Counted from the first letter of the stretch, positions 1 through 6,125 are shown. The stretch is 7,831 nucleotides of DNA from a gamma proteobacterium symbiont of Bathyaustriella thionipta (GCA_025656895.1 JAHXHF010000021.1:1-7831); one strand, 5' to 3'. Numbers and translations are program-made. The notes: generated by a model from the letters alone, not told the origin.

Positions 1-45
1 ATAAGTTATTTCTATCGGTAGCATGAGCATGCTTATGAATGGTTT

Positions 46-1875
46 TTGCCAAACAAGATTCTTAAAAAAACAGTGAAACTTCAGATTAAAGAAGGTCTGG
101 CAAAAATTCCGGCACAGGAAAAGCTGGTTTCAGCGCAAGTAATACCCATCAATAAAAATATTGAACAGCCGACCGCTGACAAGTCTGATCAGGTTCGGGA
201 TGAGAGTGAGTTATCGCCGCAGCAGGCATCGGGCTATGCAGAAGAAATAAAGCGCTTGCGTCGTGAACGTGATGAAGCCCTCGTTCTAGAGCGTAAAAGC
301 AGTCAGCAGGTTGACGATATGCGTCGTCAATTACTGGACTCGGGAAAATTGCTGAAAGAGCGTGACGAGGCCTTGGCCGATGAACGTCATGGTATGCAGG
401 AAACTGCTGAATTACGAGCGCAGCTAAAGAAGTTGGGCGATATGCTGCGCTCGAAAGAAAAACAGCGGGAAACCGAGCAAAGCGAACTTCGTCAGCAATT
501 GGCTTTGCAGGAACAGGCGACGACTATTCTGGAACAGAAACTGGAGCAGGTAAAAGCAGGGAAAAATTCGCAGCACGACCCGGCTGATAAAACACAAATC
601 AGGTCACTGAAAGAGGCCCTGGCCAAAGTCCAAAATGATTATGAAGACCTGGAGAATGAATACCAGGAGGAACATTCAGCATTTGAGCGTAAGCTGGACA
701 GTTTTCGCCGGCAGGCCAGGCTGGCTGAACAGAAGTCTAATAAAACATCTGCTATGCTTGAAAAGGCAAGTAAAATTGAAACAACATCTCTGTCTGAACT
801 GGAATCTTTAAAAAAACAGCTTGAACAGTTTAAGCAAAACCAGGAGATAGCGACTCAAAACTTGCAACAGATTGAAGCTGACTCATACAATACACATCAA
901 GCGCTGAAAAAAGAAAATGCGCAATTACGAAAAAAAGCCCATGCGAGTGAGTCAGCACATCAAAAACTTTGTGATACAGCGAAGAAGAAATTCACAGATT
1001 TAAAACAGGCTCTGACTGACAGTGAGCATAGCTATGCCGAACTGCAAAAGGAGCATGAGCAATTGCAAAAAGCGGGGGCTTTACCCCAACAGGACAATGC
1101 AGCATCCCAAGAGCAGGTGAAACAATTGCAAAATGAGCTAAAGAACTTACAGCAGCAGGCTGAAAAGGCAGAGAAATTACTCAAGGCCTCGCAACAGCAG
1201 GCAGAGAAATATCGTAAAGATGCGGCTGAACTGCGTTCAGTGGTTGAAACCTATGTTACCCAGATACAGGGCTCCCAGAACCAGGATTCTGAAGAAATTG
1301 AAGCTTTGCGTGCCGAGCTGAAAATTGTTCGTGAGATGGCGGCCAATGAAATATCGGCCGTGCAGAAACGACTGGAACAACATGGGACTACTTCGGCGTC
1401 CACTGCAGACAACAACCAGTTGATCGCTCTTTTGAAGGAAGAGCTACAGTCTGCCAAGAAGAATCTTTCTGCTCAGGGTGAGCAGTTTGACGAAATTAAA
1501 AATGAGCTTGATGAAGCCCGTTATCAACATCATGAAGCTGAGGATGCACGTAAACAGGTTGAAGAAAACCTGTATAAATTACGTGAGGAAGTGGATGAAG
1601 ATCGTGAAAGAGACTTACGGGATACGCGTTTAAAAACCGGCAGTATTGTATTGGATACCAGCGGGCCGGGTGTTTTTTCAAATATCAGTTCGCTTATATT
1701 CGGTGCTTTGGCAGGCATTCTCGGTTTATTGCTGATTCTGGAAGTGGTGTCTTTCTCATCCGGTAGGGGGGAGTTATTCTCCCGCCTGCTCAGTGGCAAT
1801 ACCGCTAGCGTTGCATCCAGCCAGTTACTGGCTTATGAACCTCCGCACTTGAACACAGTCAATATCCGGGGGTAA
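46..1875 (+). CDS. Large coiled-coil protein with one C-terminal transmembrane segment, function unknown
   Basis: I do not recognise a named family. The 609-residue product is rich in E, K, Q, R, A and L with heptad-like patterning from about residue 60 to 530, which indicates a long alpha-helical coiled coil. An internal duplication is visible near the start of the coil: ERDEAL occurs at residues 74-79 and 105-110, and the following residues also align (QLLDSGKLL with QLKKLGDML), a period of 31. Residues about 548-568 form one strongly hydrophobic helix, followed by a 39-residue polar tail. It is therefore probably a membrane-anchored filamentous or scaffold protein; which side the coil lies on is not clear. 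There is no N-terminal signal peptide. The TTG start at 46 has no convincing Shine-Dalgarno sequence; the nearby ATGs at 23, 29, 35 and 39 are in other frames, an in-frame TAG lies at 19-21, and GTG at 73 is the alternative. Low-complexity coils attract false homology, so no function is assigned. Confidence 0.8.
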   Translation: MPNKILKKTVKLQIKEGLAKIPAQEKLVSAQVIPINKNIEQPTADKSDQVRDESELSPQQASGYAEEIKRLRRERDEALVLERKSSQQVDDMRRQLLDSGKLLKERDEALADERHGMQETAELRAQLKKLGDMLRSKEKQRETEQSELRQQLALQEQATTILEQKLEQVKAGKNSQHDPADKTQIRSLKEALAKVQNDYEDLENEYQEEHSAFERKLDSFRRQARLAEQKSNKTSAMLEKASKIETTSLSELESLKKQLEQFKQNQEIATQNLQQIEADSYNTHQALKKENAQLRKKAHASESAHQKLCDTAKKKFTDLKQALTDSEHSYAELQKEHEQLQKAGALPQQDNAASQEQVKQLQNELKNLQQQAEKAEKLLKASQQQAEKYRKDAAELRSVVETYVTQIQGSQNQDSEEIEALRAELKIVREMAANEISAVQKRLEQHGTTSASTADNNQLIALLKEELQSAKKNLSAQGEQFDEIKNELDEARYQHHEAEDARKQVEENLYKLREEVDEDRERDLRDTRLKTGSIVLDTSGPGVFSNISSLIFGALAGILGLLLILEVVSFSSGRGELFSRLLSGNTASVASSQLLAYEPPHLNTVNIRG

Positions 1876-1902
1876 ATCAATCGCCAGCCCGTGTGATTGA
1901 TT
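1875..1902 (+). other. Perfect 8-bp inverted repeat between coiled-coil gene and kinase gene
   Basis: AATCAATC at 1875-1882 is the exact reverse complement of GATTGATT at 1895-1902, with a 12-base loop. It begins on the last base of the upstream stop codon and ends 7 bases before the kinase GTG start, so it occupies where a ribosome binding site would be. The stem is A/T-rich and no T-run follows, so it is a poor intrinsic terminator. It could be an mRNA hairpin affecting translation of the kinase, or an operator. Confidence 0.4.
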
Positions 1903-1909
1903 ATTTCTG

Positions 1910-2773
1910 GTGAGAGTACTGGCTGTAGGTGTTGCAACGCTCGATATTATCAATCATGTTGCCTGTTATCCCGCTGAAGATAGCGAAATACGCATTATTT
2001 CGCAGGATAGCAGAGCGGGTGGTAACGCTGCCAATACGCTATGCGTATTGAGTCAGTTCGGGCATTGTTGTTATTGGCTGGGAACGTTGGCTGATGATGA
2101 ATCCAGCCGTTTTATTCTGAACAACTTCAAGCATTATGAAATAGATAGCAGCCTGGCGGTAGCCATAGCTGGCGCTCATTTGCCTGTTTCTTACATCTCA
2201 CTCAGCCGGCAAACCGGTAGCCGCAGTATTCAGCATTTTCGAAATTTACCAGAACTGGCTTTTGATGATTTTATCCAGGCCAATCTGGCTGATTATGACT
2301 GGGTCCATTTTGAGGGACGCAATATTGATGAGCTGGGGCGCATGTTGTCATGGGCTCAGGCGGCTGAACTTCCCATACGGATTTCTCTTGAGATCGAAAA
2401 ACCACGGCCTGATATCGAGCGCTTGTTTGATCGGGCGGATGTGCTGTTTTTTTCACAAATTTATGCGGAACATAAAGGCTTTAAAGACGCTCAGAGCTTT
2501 CTCGTAGCGATGCGCCAACAATGTGCCTGTAGCCTGCTGTTCTGTGCCTGGGGCAGCCTGGGTGCAGCCGGAATGCAGGACAATGAATTGTTTTTTGTAT
2601 CGGCAGATAAAGTGGATGATGTGGTGGACAGTATCGCTGCGGGTGATGTGCTGAATGCGGCGCTTATTCATGGCCTGGGTATGGGGTATGAGGCGGATAT
2701 GGCTCTGCAACAGGCAGTGAAACTGGCGGCTAAAAAATGCCGGCAACAAGGGCTGGATAATTTGTTGCTATGA
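1910..2773 (+). CDS. PfkB-family sugar kinase, ketohexokinase-like
   Basis: This is a ribokinase/PfkB-fold kinase of 287 residues, predicted to transfer phosphate from ATP to a sugar in the cytoplasm. The closest resemblance I recognise is animal ketohexokinase (fructose to fructose 1-phosphate). The shared pattern is a V-G-x-x-x-L-D start with Asp12, the YPAEDSEIR stretch at 20-28, GGNAAN at 37-42 (Asn39 and Asn42 match fructose-contacting asparagines of ketohexokinase), FEGRN at 134-138, EKPR at 163-166, CAWG at 212-215, and the C-terminal ATP/anion-hole motif with catalytic Asp246. That motif reads AAGD (243-246) instead of the usual GAGD. Length fits the family. The GTG start agrees with the family N-terminus, since an in-frame TGA lies at 1898-1900, but it has no clear Shine-Dalgarno. 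Its stop overlaps the Rieske gene's ATG (ATGA, 2770-2773), implying translational coupling. The family is sure; the exact sugar is inference. Confidence 0.9.
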   Translation: MRVLAVGVATLDIINHVACYPAEDSEIRIISQDSRAGGNAANTLCVLSQFGHCCYWLGTLADDESSRFILNNFKHYEIDSSLAVAIAGAHLPVSYISLSRQTGSRSIQHFRNLPELAFDDFIQANLADYDWVHFEGRNIDELGRMLSWAQAAELPIRISLEIEKPRPDIERLFDRADVLFFSQIYAEHKGFKDAQSFLVAMRQQCACSLLFCAWGSLGAAGMQDNELFFVSADKVDDVVDSIAAGDVLNAALIHGLGMGYEADMALQQAVKLAAKKCRQQGLDNLLL

Positions 2774-3123
2774 AGCGTCATGCTTTATGTGCTTTGCATG
2801 ATCTGTCGGAAAATTCCACCCGCGGGTTTGACCTGGGGGAAGACAGCCGGCCTCGGTATATTTTTATTGTTCTGCGTAAGCAGCGGGTGTATGGCTATGT
2901 GAACCGTTGCCCGCACCTGGGCGCGACAATGGAATGGCTGCCTGATCAGTTTCTGGATTATCAGGGAGTGTTTATCCAGTGTGCCCTGCACGGTGCCTTA
3001 TTTGCGGTAAACAGCGGTCTGTGTCTACGTGGCCCCTGCATAGGTGCAAGCCTGCAGAAAGTCAGAATCGAGATTGATAACGGCCAAATCTTTGCTTTAC
3101 TGGATCAGTCGTCAAAATTGTAG
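2770..3123 (+). CDS. Small Rieske [2Fe-2S] domain protein
   Basis: A single Rieske domain fills this 117-residue protein. The cluster ligands are visible as C47-P-H49 and C71-x-x-H74, 24 residues apart. The C-terminal half has the usual Rieske-ferredoxin ending, with a glycine-rich turn and a GPC motif (residues 93-95 or so) before the last beta strands. No signal peptide or membrane helix is present, so it should be a soluble cytoplasmic electron carrier or a regulatory or binding subunit, similar to the ferredoxins of NirD or ring-hydroxylating dioxygenase systems. No oxygenase or reductase partner is in the window. It starts inside the stop codon of the kinase gene (4-base overlap), so the two are made together. 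The CALH at residues 7-10 resembles a half-motif but lies outside the domain. The 3' end runs 19 bases into the convergent DUF6763-like gene. Family certain, partner unknown. Confidence 0.9.
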   Translation: MKRHALCALHDLSENSTRGFDLGEDSRPRYIFIVLRKQRVYGYVNRCPHLGATMEWLPDQFLDYQGVFIQCALHGALFAVNSGLCLRGPCIGASLQKVRIEIDNGQIFALLDQSSKL

Positions 3124-3398
3124 TCATCCAGCGGGCTGAATTGCGATTCTCCGGCCGGTCGATCCAGATCAACACCGTAATTATCATCTTGCAGATCCAG
3201 TGAACCGGACCAGTCTTCCGGGGCATCGGCAGAAAGTAGAAGCATCGAATTCCAGGTTTCCAGATCATATTCTTCCACAGTTCCGTCATAAAACTGTACT
3301 TCAACTGTGCCGTCTTCGTTATCAAAGGCGACTACTTCCAGAGTCACGCCCTCTGTATTTTCGTACCATTTGCCAACTTTGGGTACTCGGCTTTGCAT
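3105..3398 (-). CDS. Small acidic protein, DUF6763-like
   Basis: A 97-residue, strongly acidic protein. The first half, about residues 5-50, looks like a small beta-barrel: VPKVGKWYEN, then EVVAFDNEDGTVEVQFYDG and a VEEYDLETW strand. The second half has EDWSGSLDLQDDNYG and a disordered acidic tail. This layout resembles the DUF6763 family of gammaproteobacteria, as far as I can recall it; no function is established. The reading frame is open further upstream to an ATG at 3431, but the strong GAGGAGG ribosome binding site at 3403-3409 puts the start at the ATG at 3398. The gene stands alone on the minus strand, converging on the Rieske gene with a 19-base overlap of coding ends, and diverges from the CbiM-like gene. 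Confidence 0.85.
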   Translation of the reverse strand: MQSRVPKVGKWYENTEGVTLEVVAFDNEDGTVEVQFYDGTVEEYDLETWNSMLLLSADAPEDWSGSLDLQDDNYGVDLDRPAGESQFSPLDDYNFDD

Positions 3399-3402
3399 GT
3401 GT

Positions 3403-3409
3403 CCTCCTC
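3403..3409 (-). promoter_or_regulatory. Strong ribosome binding site that fixes the DUF6763-like start
   Basis: On the minus strand the sequence reads GAGGAGG, then four bases (ACAC), then ATG at 3398. This is a near-perfect Shine-Dalgarno and argues against the upstream in-frame ATG at 3431, which would place the site inside the coding region. Confidence 0.75.
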
Positions 3410-3443
3410 GACTTGTTGATAAAACTCTCAAGACAGAGCTTTA

Positions 3444-3471
3444 TTTATATGCCTATTTATTATTTTTGCAA
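3444..3471 (-). promoter_or_regulatory. Predicted sigma70-type promoter of the DUF6763-like gene
   Basis: On the minus strand TTGCAA (3471-3466) is followed by a 16-base A/T-rich spacer and TATAAA (3449-3444). Transcription would begin near 3437 and give a leader of about 40 bases before the ATG at 3398. The surrounding DNA is very A/T-rich, which fits a promoter but also raises the chance of a random match. Confidence 0.5.
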
Positions 3472-3516
3472 GTGATATTTGGCGTTGACTTGAGCGCTGG
3501 ACGAAAGTGGTGATTT

Positions 3517-3547
3517 TTGCAGGTATTCAGCTTGAAAATGGTAGAAT
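3517..3547 (+). promoter_or_regulatory. Predicted extended -10 promoter of the CbiM-like/djlA operon
   Basis: An extended -10 element, TGG followed by TAGAAT at 3542-3547, lies about 30 bases upstream of the CbiM-like ATG. A weak -35, TTGCAG at 3517-3522, is 19 bases away, longer than ideal; the TGn extension would compensate. An AGGAG ribosome binding site is at 3573-3577, three bases before the ATG at 3580. Confidence 0.5.
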
Positions 3548-3579
3548 GACACGATTGCATCAAGAATAATGCAGGAGCT

Positions 3580-4245
3580 ATGGAGTTTTCAGCAGCAATT
3601 TTTTCTGACAGTCAGATAATTTGGGCAGCCATTGTATCGCTGCTGTTCTTGTTGGCTGCAGTTTGGGGCGCACCCTGGGCGCGTCTGGCGGATGTTGAAC
3701 AACAGCACGTTTTTCTGGGCAGTTGCGTTTTTATTACCCTGCTGTGGAGTATGCAGGCCGGTGTTAACGAATATCTGGATTTTCACCTGCTTGGGGTTAC
3801 GGCGCTGACGCTTATGTTTGGTTGGGCGTTGGCGCTATTGGGCGTGTTTCTGGTGTCACTGGCTGTGGCGCTGGCCGGCTGGGAAGAGTGGACGCTGCTG
3901 CCGGTCAATTTCCTGGTTTCGGGGCTGTTTCCTGTTACCCTTAGCTGGCTGATGTTGATGCTGATTCGCCAGTTGTTACCCAGGCATTTTTTTATTTATG
4001 TGTTCGTGAATGCCTTTCTGACGGCTGGTATCAGTGCCATGTTAACCGCTTTGCTGGTGGTGGCCATCATGCTGCTGAACGGGGCGATGACGTTGTCCTG
4101 GGCGCAGAATCATTTTCTGCCGTATTTTCCGCTGATGTTCTTTCCTGAAGCCATGTTGAATGGCTGGCTGCTGACTTTAATGATAAGTTTCAAGCCACAT
4201 TGGGTGTACAGTTTTGATGATGAATCCTATTTGCAGGGAAAATGA
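3580..4245 (+). CDS. CbiM-like energy-coupling factor permease family membrane protein
   Basis: A 221-residue integral membrane protein with about six hydrophobic segments (roughly 12-30, 45-60, 72-100, 107-130, 138-168 and 180-203). Motifs shared with the ECF transporter permease family (CbiM/NikM, Ni or Co uptake) are FHLLGVT at 68-74, PRHFFIYVFVNAF at 134-146, FPEAMLNG at 188-195, and the KPHWVYSFDD ending, typical of a gammaproteobacterial subgroup. In CbiM/NikM the metal is held by Met1, His2 and a histidine in the second region (His67 in NikM2). Here residue 2 is Glu, while His69 in FHLLG may be the second ligand. No EcfA ATPase, EcfT or CbiN/NikN is nearby. Transport of Ni or Co is therefore doubtful and the substrate is unknown. 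The start has a good ribosome binding site. The djlA ATG follows 22 bases after the stop, so the two are probably co-transcribed. Confidence 0.85.
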   Translation: MEFSAAIFSDSQIIWAAIVSLLFLLAAVWGAPWARLADVEQQHVFLGSCVFITLLWSMQAGVNEYLDFHLLGVTALTLMFGWALALLGVFLVSLAVALAGWEEWTLLPVNFLVSGLFPVTLSWLMLMLIRQLLPRHFFIYVFVNAFLTAGISAMLTALLVVAIMLLNGAMTLSWAQNHFLPYFPLMFFPEAMLNGWLLTLMISFKPHWVYSFDDESYLQGK

Positions 4246-4267
4246 TGCATAGTAAAGAGGTTAATCA

Positions 4268-5071
4268 ATGAGTTGGTGGGGCAAACTGGTTGGGGGTGCG
4301 TTCGGCTTCATGCTGGGCGGCCCGCTGGGTGCTGTGCTGGGCGCGGCGCTGGGACATAACTTTGATAAAGGGTTGGGGCAGATGGGCGGCCCGCAGGCCT
4401 TTGGCGCGGGTGACCAGGAGCGTGTGCAGACGGCTTTTTTTACCACTACCTTTTCGGTTATGGGGCATCTGGCGAAAGCGGATGGGCAGGTTTCGCGTGA
4501 GGAAATTGCTCTGGCACAGCATGTCATGGCACAGATGAACCTTTCCCCGGAGATGCGTAAAACTGCGATTCATCTGTTTGATGAAGGAAAAAAATCAAAC
4601 TTTCCACTGGATGAAGTGCTGGATCAATTTCGCAAGGAATGTCATCGACGTGTCACCCTGATTCAGATGTTTATCGAGATTCTGTTGCAGGCAGCCTTTG
4701 CCGATGGCCGTATGGACACGGCGGAAGAACAGATGCTGCTGCATATTTGTGAACGCCTGGGGGTTCCCCGAGCTGTTTTTTTGCAGTTAAAAAGACGTAT
4801 GCAGGCACAGCACTATGGGACTGGCGGCCAGTCAGGTGGCGCTGCGCCCGGCTCTGCTATCAGTCTGTCGGATGCTTATGCTACCCTGAATGCCAGCAAA
4901 GACATGTCGGATGCCGAAATCAAGAAAGCTTATCGTCGTTTGATGAGCCAGCATCACCCGGACAAGCTGGTATCCAAAGGGCTGCCTGAAGAAATGATCA
5001 AACTGGCCGAACAGAAAACCCACGAAATACGTCAGGCCTATGAAAGAATCAGCGAACATCGGAAAATGTAA
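4268..5071 (+). CDS. djlA: DjlA-type membrane-anchored J-domain co-chaperone
   Basis: A co-chaperone predicted to stimulate DnaK ATPase at the inner membrane. The layout follows DjlA: a short N-terminus, one glycine-rich transmembrane segment (about residues 7-30, GGAFGFMLGG and GAVLGAALG), a TerB-like helical domain (about 54-175, with paired acidic motifs KADGQVSREE at 70-79 and FADGRMDTAEE at 144-154), a Gly/Ala-rich linker (184-197), and a C-terminal J domain (about 199-267). The J domain carries the HPDK motif at 230-233, needed for DnaK interaction, with AYRRLMSQHH just before it. The length, 267 residues, is close to E. coli DjlA (271). The glycine-rich anchor resembles the dimerising transmembrane segment of DjlA. 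An AGAGG site precedes the ATG by about 8 bases. It lies 22 bases after the CbiM-like gene and probably shares its promoter. In E. coli DjlA affects the RcsC/capsule pathway; no rcs genes are visible here. Confidence 0.95.
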   Translation: MSWWGKLVGGAFGFMLGGPLGAVLGAALGHNFDKGLGQMGGPQAFGAGDQERVQTAFFTTTFSVMGHLAKADGQVSREEIALAQHVMAQMNLSPEMRKTAIHLFDEGKKSNFPLDEVLDQFRKECHRRVTLIQMFIEILLQAAFADGRMDTAEEQMLLHICERLGVPRAVFLQLKRRMQAQHYGTGGQSGGAAPGSAISLSDAYATLNASKDMSDAEIKKAYRRLMSQHHPDKLVSKGLPEEMIKLAEQKTHEIRQAYERISEHRKM

Positions 5072-5112
5072 GCGGCTTGCTGCCAATGACTGAGCCGATT
5101 ATGCTGTGATTA

Positions 5113-5144
5113 TTCAGCCGCCAGGAAAGTATTGGTTGGCTGAA
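5113..5144 (+). terminator. Possible weak terminator downstream of djlA
   Basis: TTCAGCC at 5113-5119 pairs perfectly with GGCTGAA at 5138-5144, and CCA at 5121-5123 can pair with TGG at 5133-5135 inside it, giving an imperfect stem of about 10 pairs. The T-tract is poor: only a TTTT at 5153-5156, nine bases beyond the stem. It may end djlA transcription weakly or be another mRNA structure. Confidence 0.3.
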
Positions 5145-5163
5145 CAGTGAAGTTTTGTGTAAT
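5136..5163 (+). promoter_or_regulatory. Weak candidate promoter for the DUF350-xerD operon
   Basis: TTGGCT (5136-5141) is followed by a 16-base spacer and TGTAAT (5158-5163). The -10 differs from TATAAT at one base, the -35 is weak. If right, transcription would start near 5170 and leave a leader of about 100 bases containing the two inverted repeats. No better hexamer pair stands out in the 198-base gap, which otherwise holds no gene. Confidence 0.25.
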
Positions 5164-5224
5164 TCTGAAGATACAGAATGCACTTCTCTGCAGTGACGCG
5201 CTGGTATGGCTACTCAGTGAGTAG
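5162..5224 (+). other. Two short perfect inverted repeats upstream of the DUF350 operon
   Basis: ATTCTG (5162-5167) and CAGAAT (5174-5179) form a perfect 6-base palindrome with a 6-base spacer. CTACTC (5210-5215) and GAGTAG (5219-5224) form a second with a 3-base loop. Both lie in the long leader or promoter zone before the DUF350 gene. They could be operator sites or mRNA hairpins; 6-base arms are short enough to arise by chance. Confidence 0.3.
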
Positions 5225-5257
5225 TGAATACGGTGTTTACACAGAGATTATTTATTT

Positions 5258-5266
5258 GGAGGAGAG
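5258..5266 (+). promoter_or_regulatory. Strong ribosome binding site of the DUF350 gene
   Basis: GGAGGAGAG lies immediately before the ATG at 5270, far stronger than the sites of the genes downstream. This suggests the small membrane protein is the most highly translated member of the operon. Confidence 0.6.
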
Positions 5267-5269
5267 AAC

Positions 5270-5500
5270 ATGAGCGACGGCCTGGATCCGATTATTCTTA
5301 ATTTTCTATACGCCTTTTTGGGCGGCTTAATGACCCTTTTCTTTATGTGGCTGGGTTGCAAGGTGTTCAGCCATATTGTCAGTTTCAATATCCCCGATGA
5401 GTTGAAGCAGGGCAACATGGCGGTCGGTATGATGATTATGGGAATTTTCATCGGTATTGGTACCGCACTTGGGCTGGTGATTGGCCTGGGTCTGAATTGA
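5270..5500 (+). CDS. Small DUF350 membrane protein
   Basis: A 76-residue protein with two hydrophobic segments, about residues 9-36 and 51-75, joined by a short polar loop with SFNIPDELKQGNMAVG at 38-53. The pattern of a polar loop reading (F)DxxDELKxGNxAVG followed by a glycine-rich helix (GIFIGIGTALGLVIGLGLN) is that of DUF350, the UPF0719 inner-membrane proteins. These are small and have no established function; longer members hold two such repeats, and this one is a single unit. It opens the run leading to xerD. Its TGA at 5498-5500 is followed after only 15 bases by the transglycosylase start, and both are in the same reading frame, so one stop codon separates them. Confidence 0.85.
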   Translation: MSDGLDPIILNFLYAFLGGLMTLFFMWLGCKVFSHIVSFNIPDELKQGNMAVGMMIMGIFIGIGTALGLVIGLGLN

Positions 5501-5515
5501 GCGTGGCCGTCTGCT

Positions 5516-6094
5516 GTGTTTAGTGGTCGTTATAACTGGATACCGCTGTTCCTGTTGTTATTGCCGGCTATTGCGGTAGCGGGCGTTATCAAGCATGTGG
5601 AACATGAGCACTGGACCGATGAATATGACTCGTATTTTCGAAAATATACCAAACATTATTTCGGTCCTTTCTTTGACTGGAAGTGGTTTAAGGCGCAAGG
5701 CATAGCAGAATCCGGACTGAAAGCGGATGCTCACAGCTCAATGGGTGCGAAAGGTATTATGCAAATTATGCCGGCCACCTATAAGGAAATTGTGGCTAAA
5801 AACCCGCATTTGCGAGACATCAGTACACCACGCTGGAATATAGCCGCAGGCATCTATTATGACCGTCAGCTTTACCGGCGTTGGCGCAAACAACAGCCGC
5901 TGCAGGCCCACGAACAGCTTAATTTTGCATTGGCCAGCTACAATGCCGGTTTTGGTAATATTCGCTCAGCCTTCCGGCGGGCCAACAAAAAACATAAAAA
6001 AATACGTGAATGGACGCAGGTGGCTCCCTTTGCGCCCGGTGAAACGCGCCATTATGTTAAACGTATCAATGGACTGATGCAGCTTGAAGAGTAA
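5516..6094 (+). CDS. Single-domain lytic transglycosylase (SLT family)
   Basis: This cleaves the beta-1,4 bond between N-acetylmuramic acid and N-acetylglucosamine in peptidoglycan, forming 1,6-anhydro-muramoyl ends, in the periplasm. The 192-residue product starts with a signal peptide or anchor (about residues 8-24, hydrophobic IPLFLLLLPAIAVAG). The SLT domain then has the catalytic Glu65 in AESGL, GAKGIMQIMPAT at 77-88, NIAAGIYYDRQL at 108-119, the FALASYNAG block at 137-145, and a closing HYVKRI at 179-184. It is short and looks like an MltF-type catalytic domain without the N-terminal substrate-binding domain. There is no lipobox cysteine, so it is probably secreted or N-terminally anchored rather than a lipoprotein. 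The GTG at 5516 is the only plausible start after the in-frame stop at 5498-5500, and has a poor ribosome binding site; translation is probably coupled to the DUF350 gene. Confidence 0.92.
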   Translation: MFSGRYNWIPLFLLLLPAIAVAGVIKHVEHEHWTDEYDSYFRKYTKHYFGPFFDWKWFKAQGIAESGLKADAHSSMGAKGIMQIMPATYKEIVAKNPHLRDISTPRWNIAAGIYYDRQLYRRWRKQQPLQAHEQLNFALASYNAGFGNIRSAFRRANKKHKKIREWTQVAPFAPGETRHYVKRINGLMQLEE

Positions 6095-6125
6095 GGTTTT
6101 AACCGCAGAAGCTGAAGATCAACCC

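Noticed and set aside
1251..1799. Minus-strand open frames inside the coiled-coil gene
   Set aside because: They lie in the antisense of a long well-supported gene and show no ribosome binding site or domain.
2262..2749. Open frames in other phases within the kinase gene
   Set aside because: Their translations show no recognisable motifs, while the kinase frame has a complete family pattern.
2788..2799. Second CxxH motif (CALH) near the Rieske protein's N-terminus
   Set aside because: It lies outside the Rieske fold and lacks the partner CxH; the real ligands are at C47/H49 and C71/H74.
3399..3431. Upstream ATG (3431) for the DUF6763-like gene, adding 11 residues
   Set aside because: A GAGGAGG ribosome binding site at 3403-3409 sits inside that extension, immediately before the ATG at 3398.
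5503..5505. GTG at 5503 as transglycosylase start
   Set aside because: It is in a different reading frame from the transglycosylase; the only start after the in-frame stop is GTG at 5516.
6084..6125. TTG start giving the alkyltransferase 14 more residues
   Set aside because: It overlaps the transglycosylase end and has no ribosome binding site; the added residues are not typical of the family. Kept only as an alternative.
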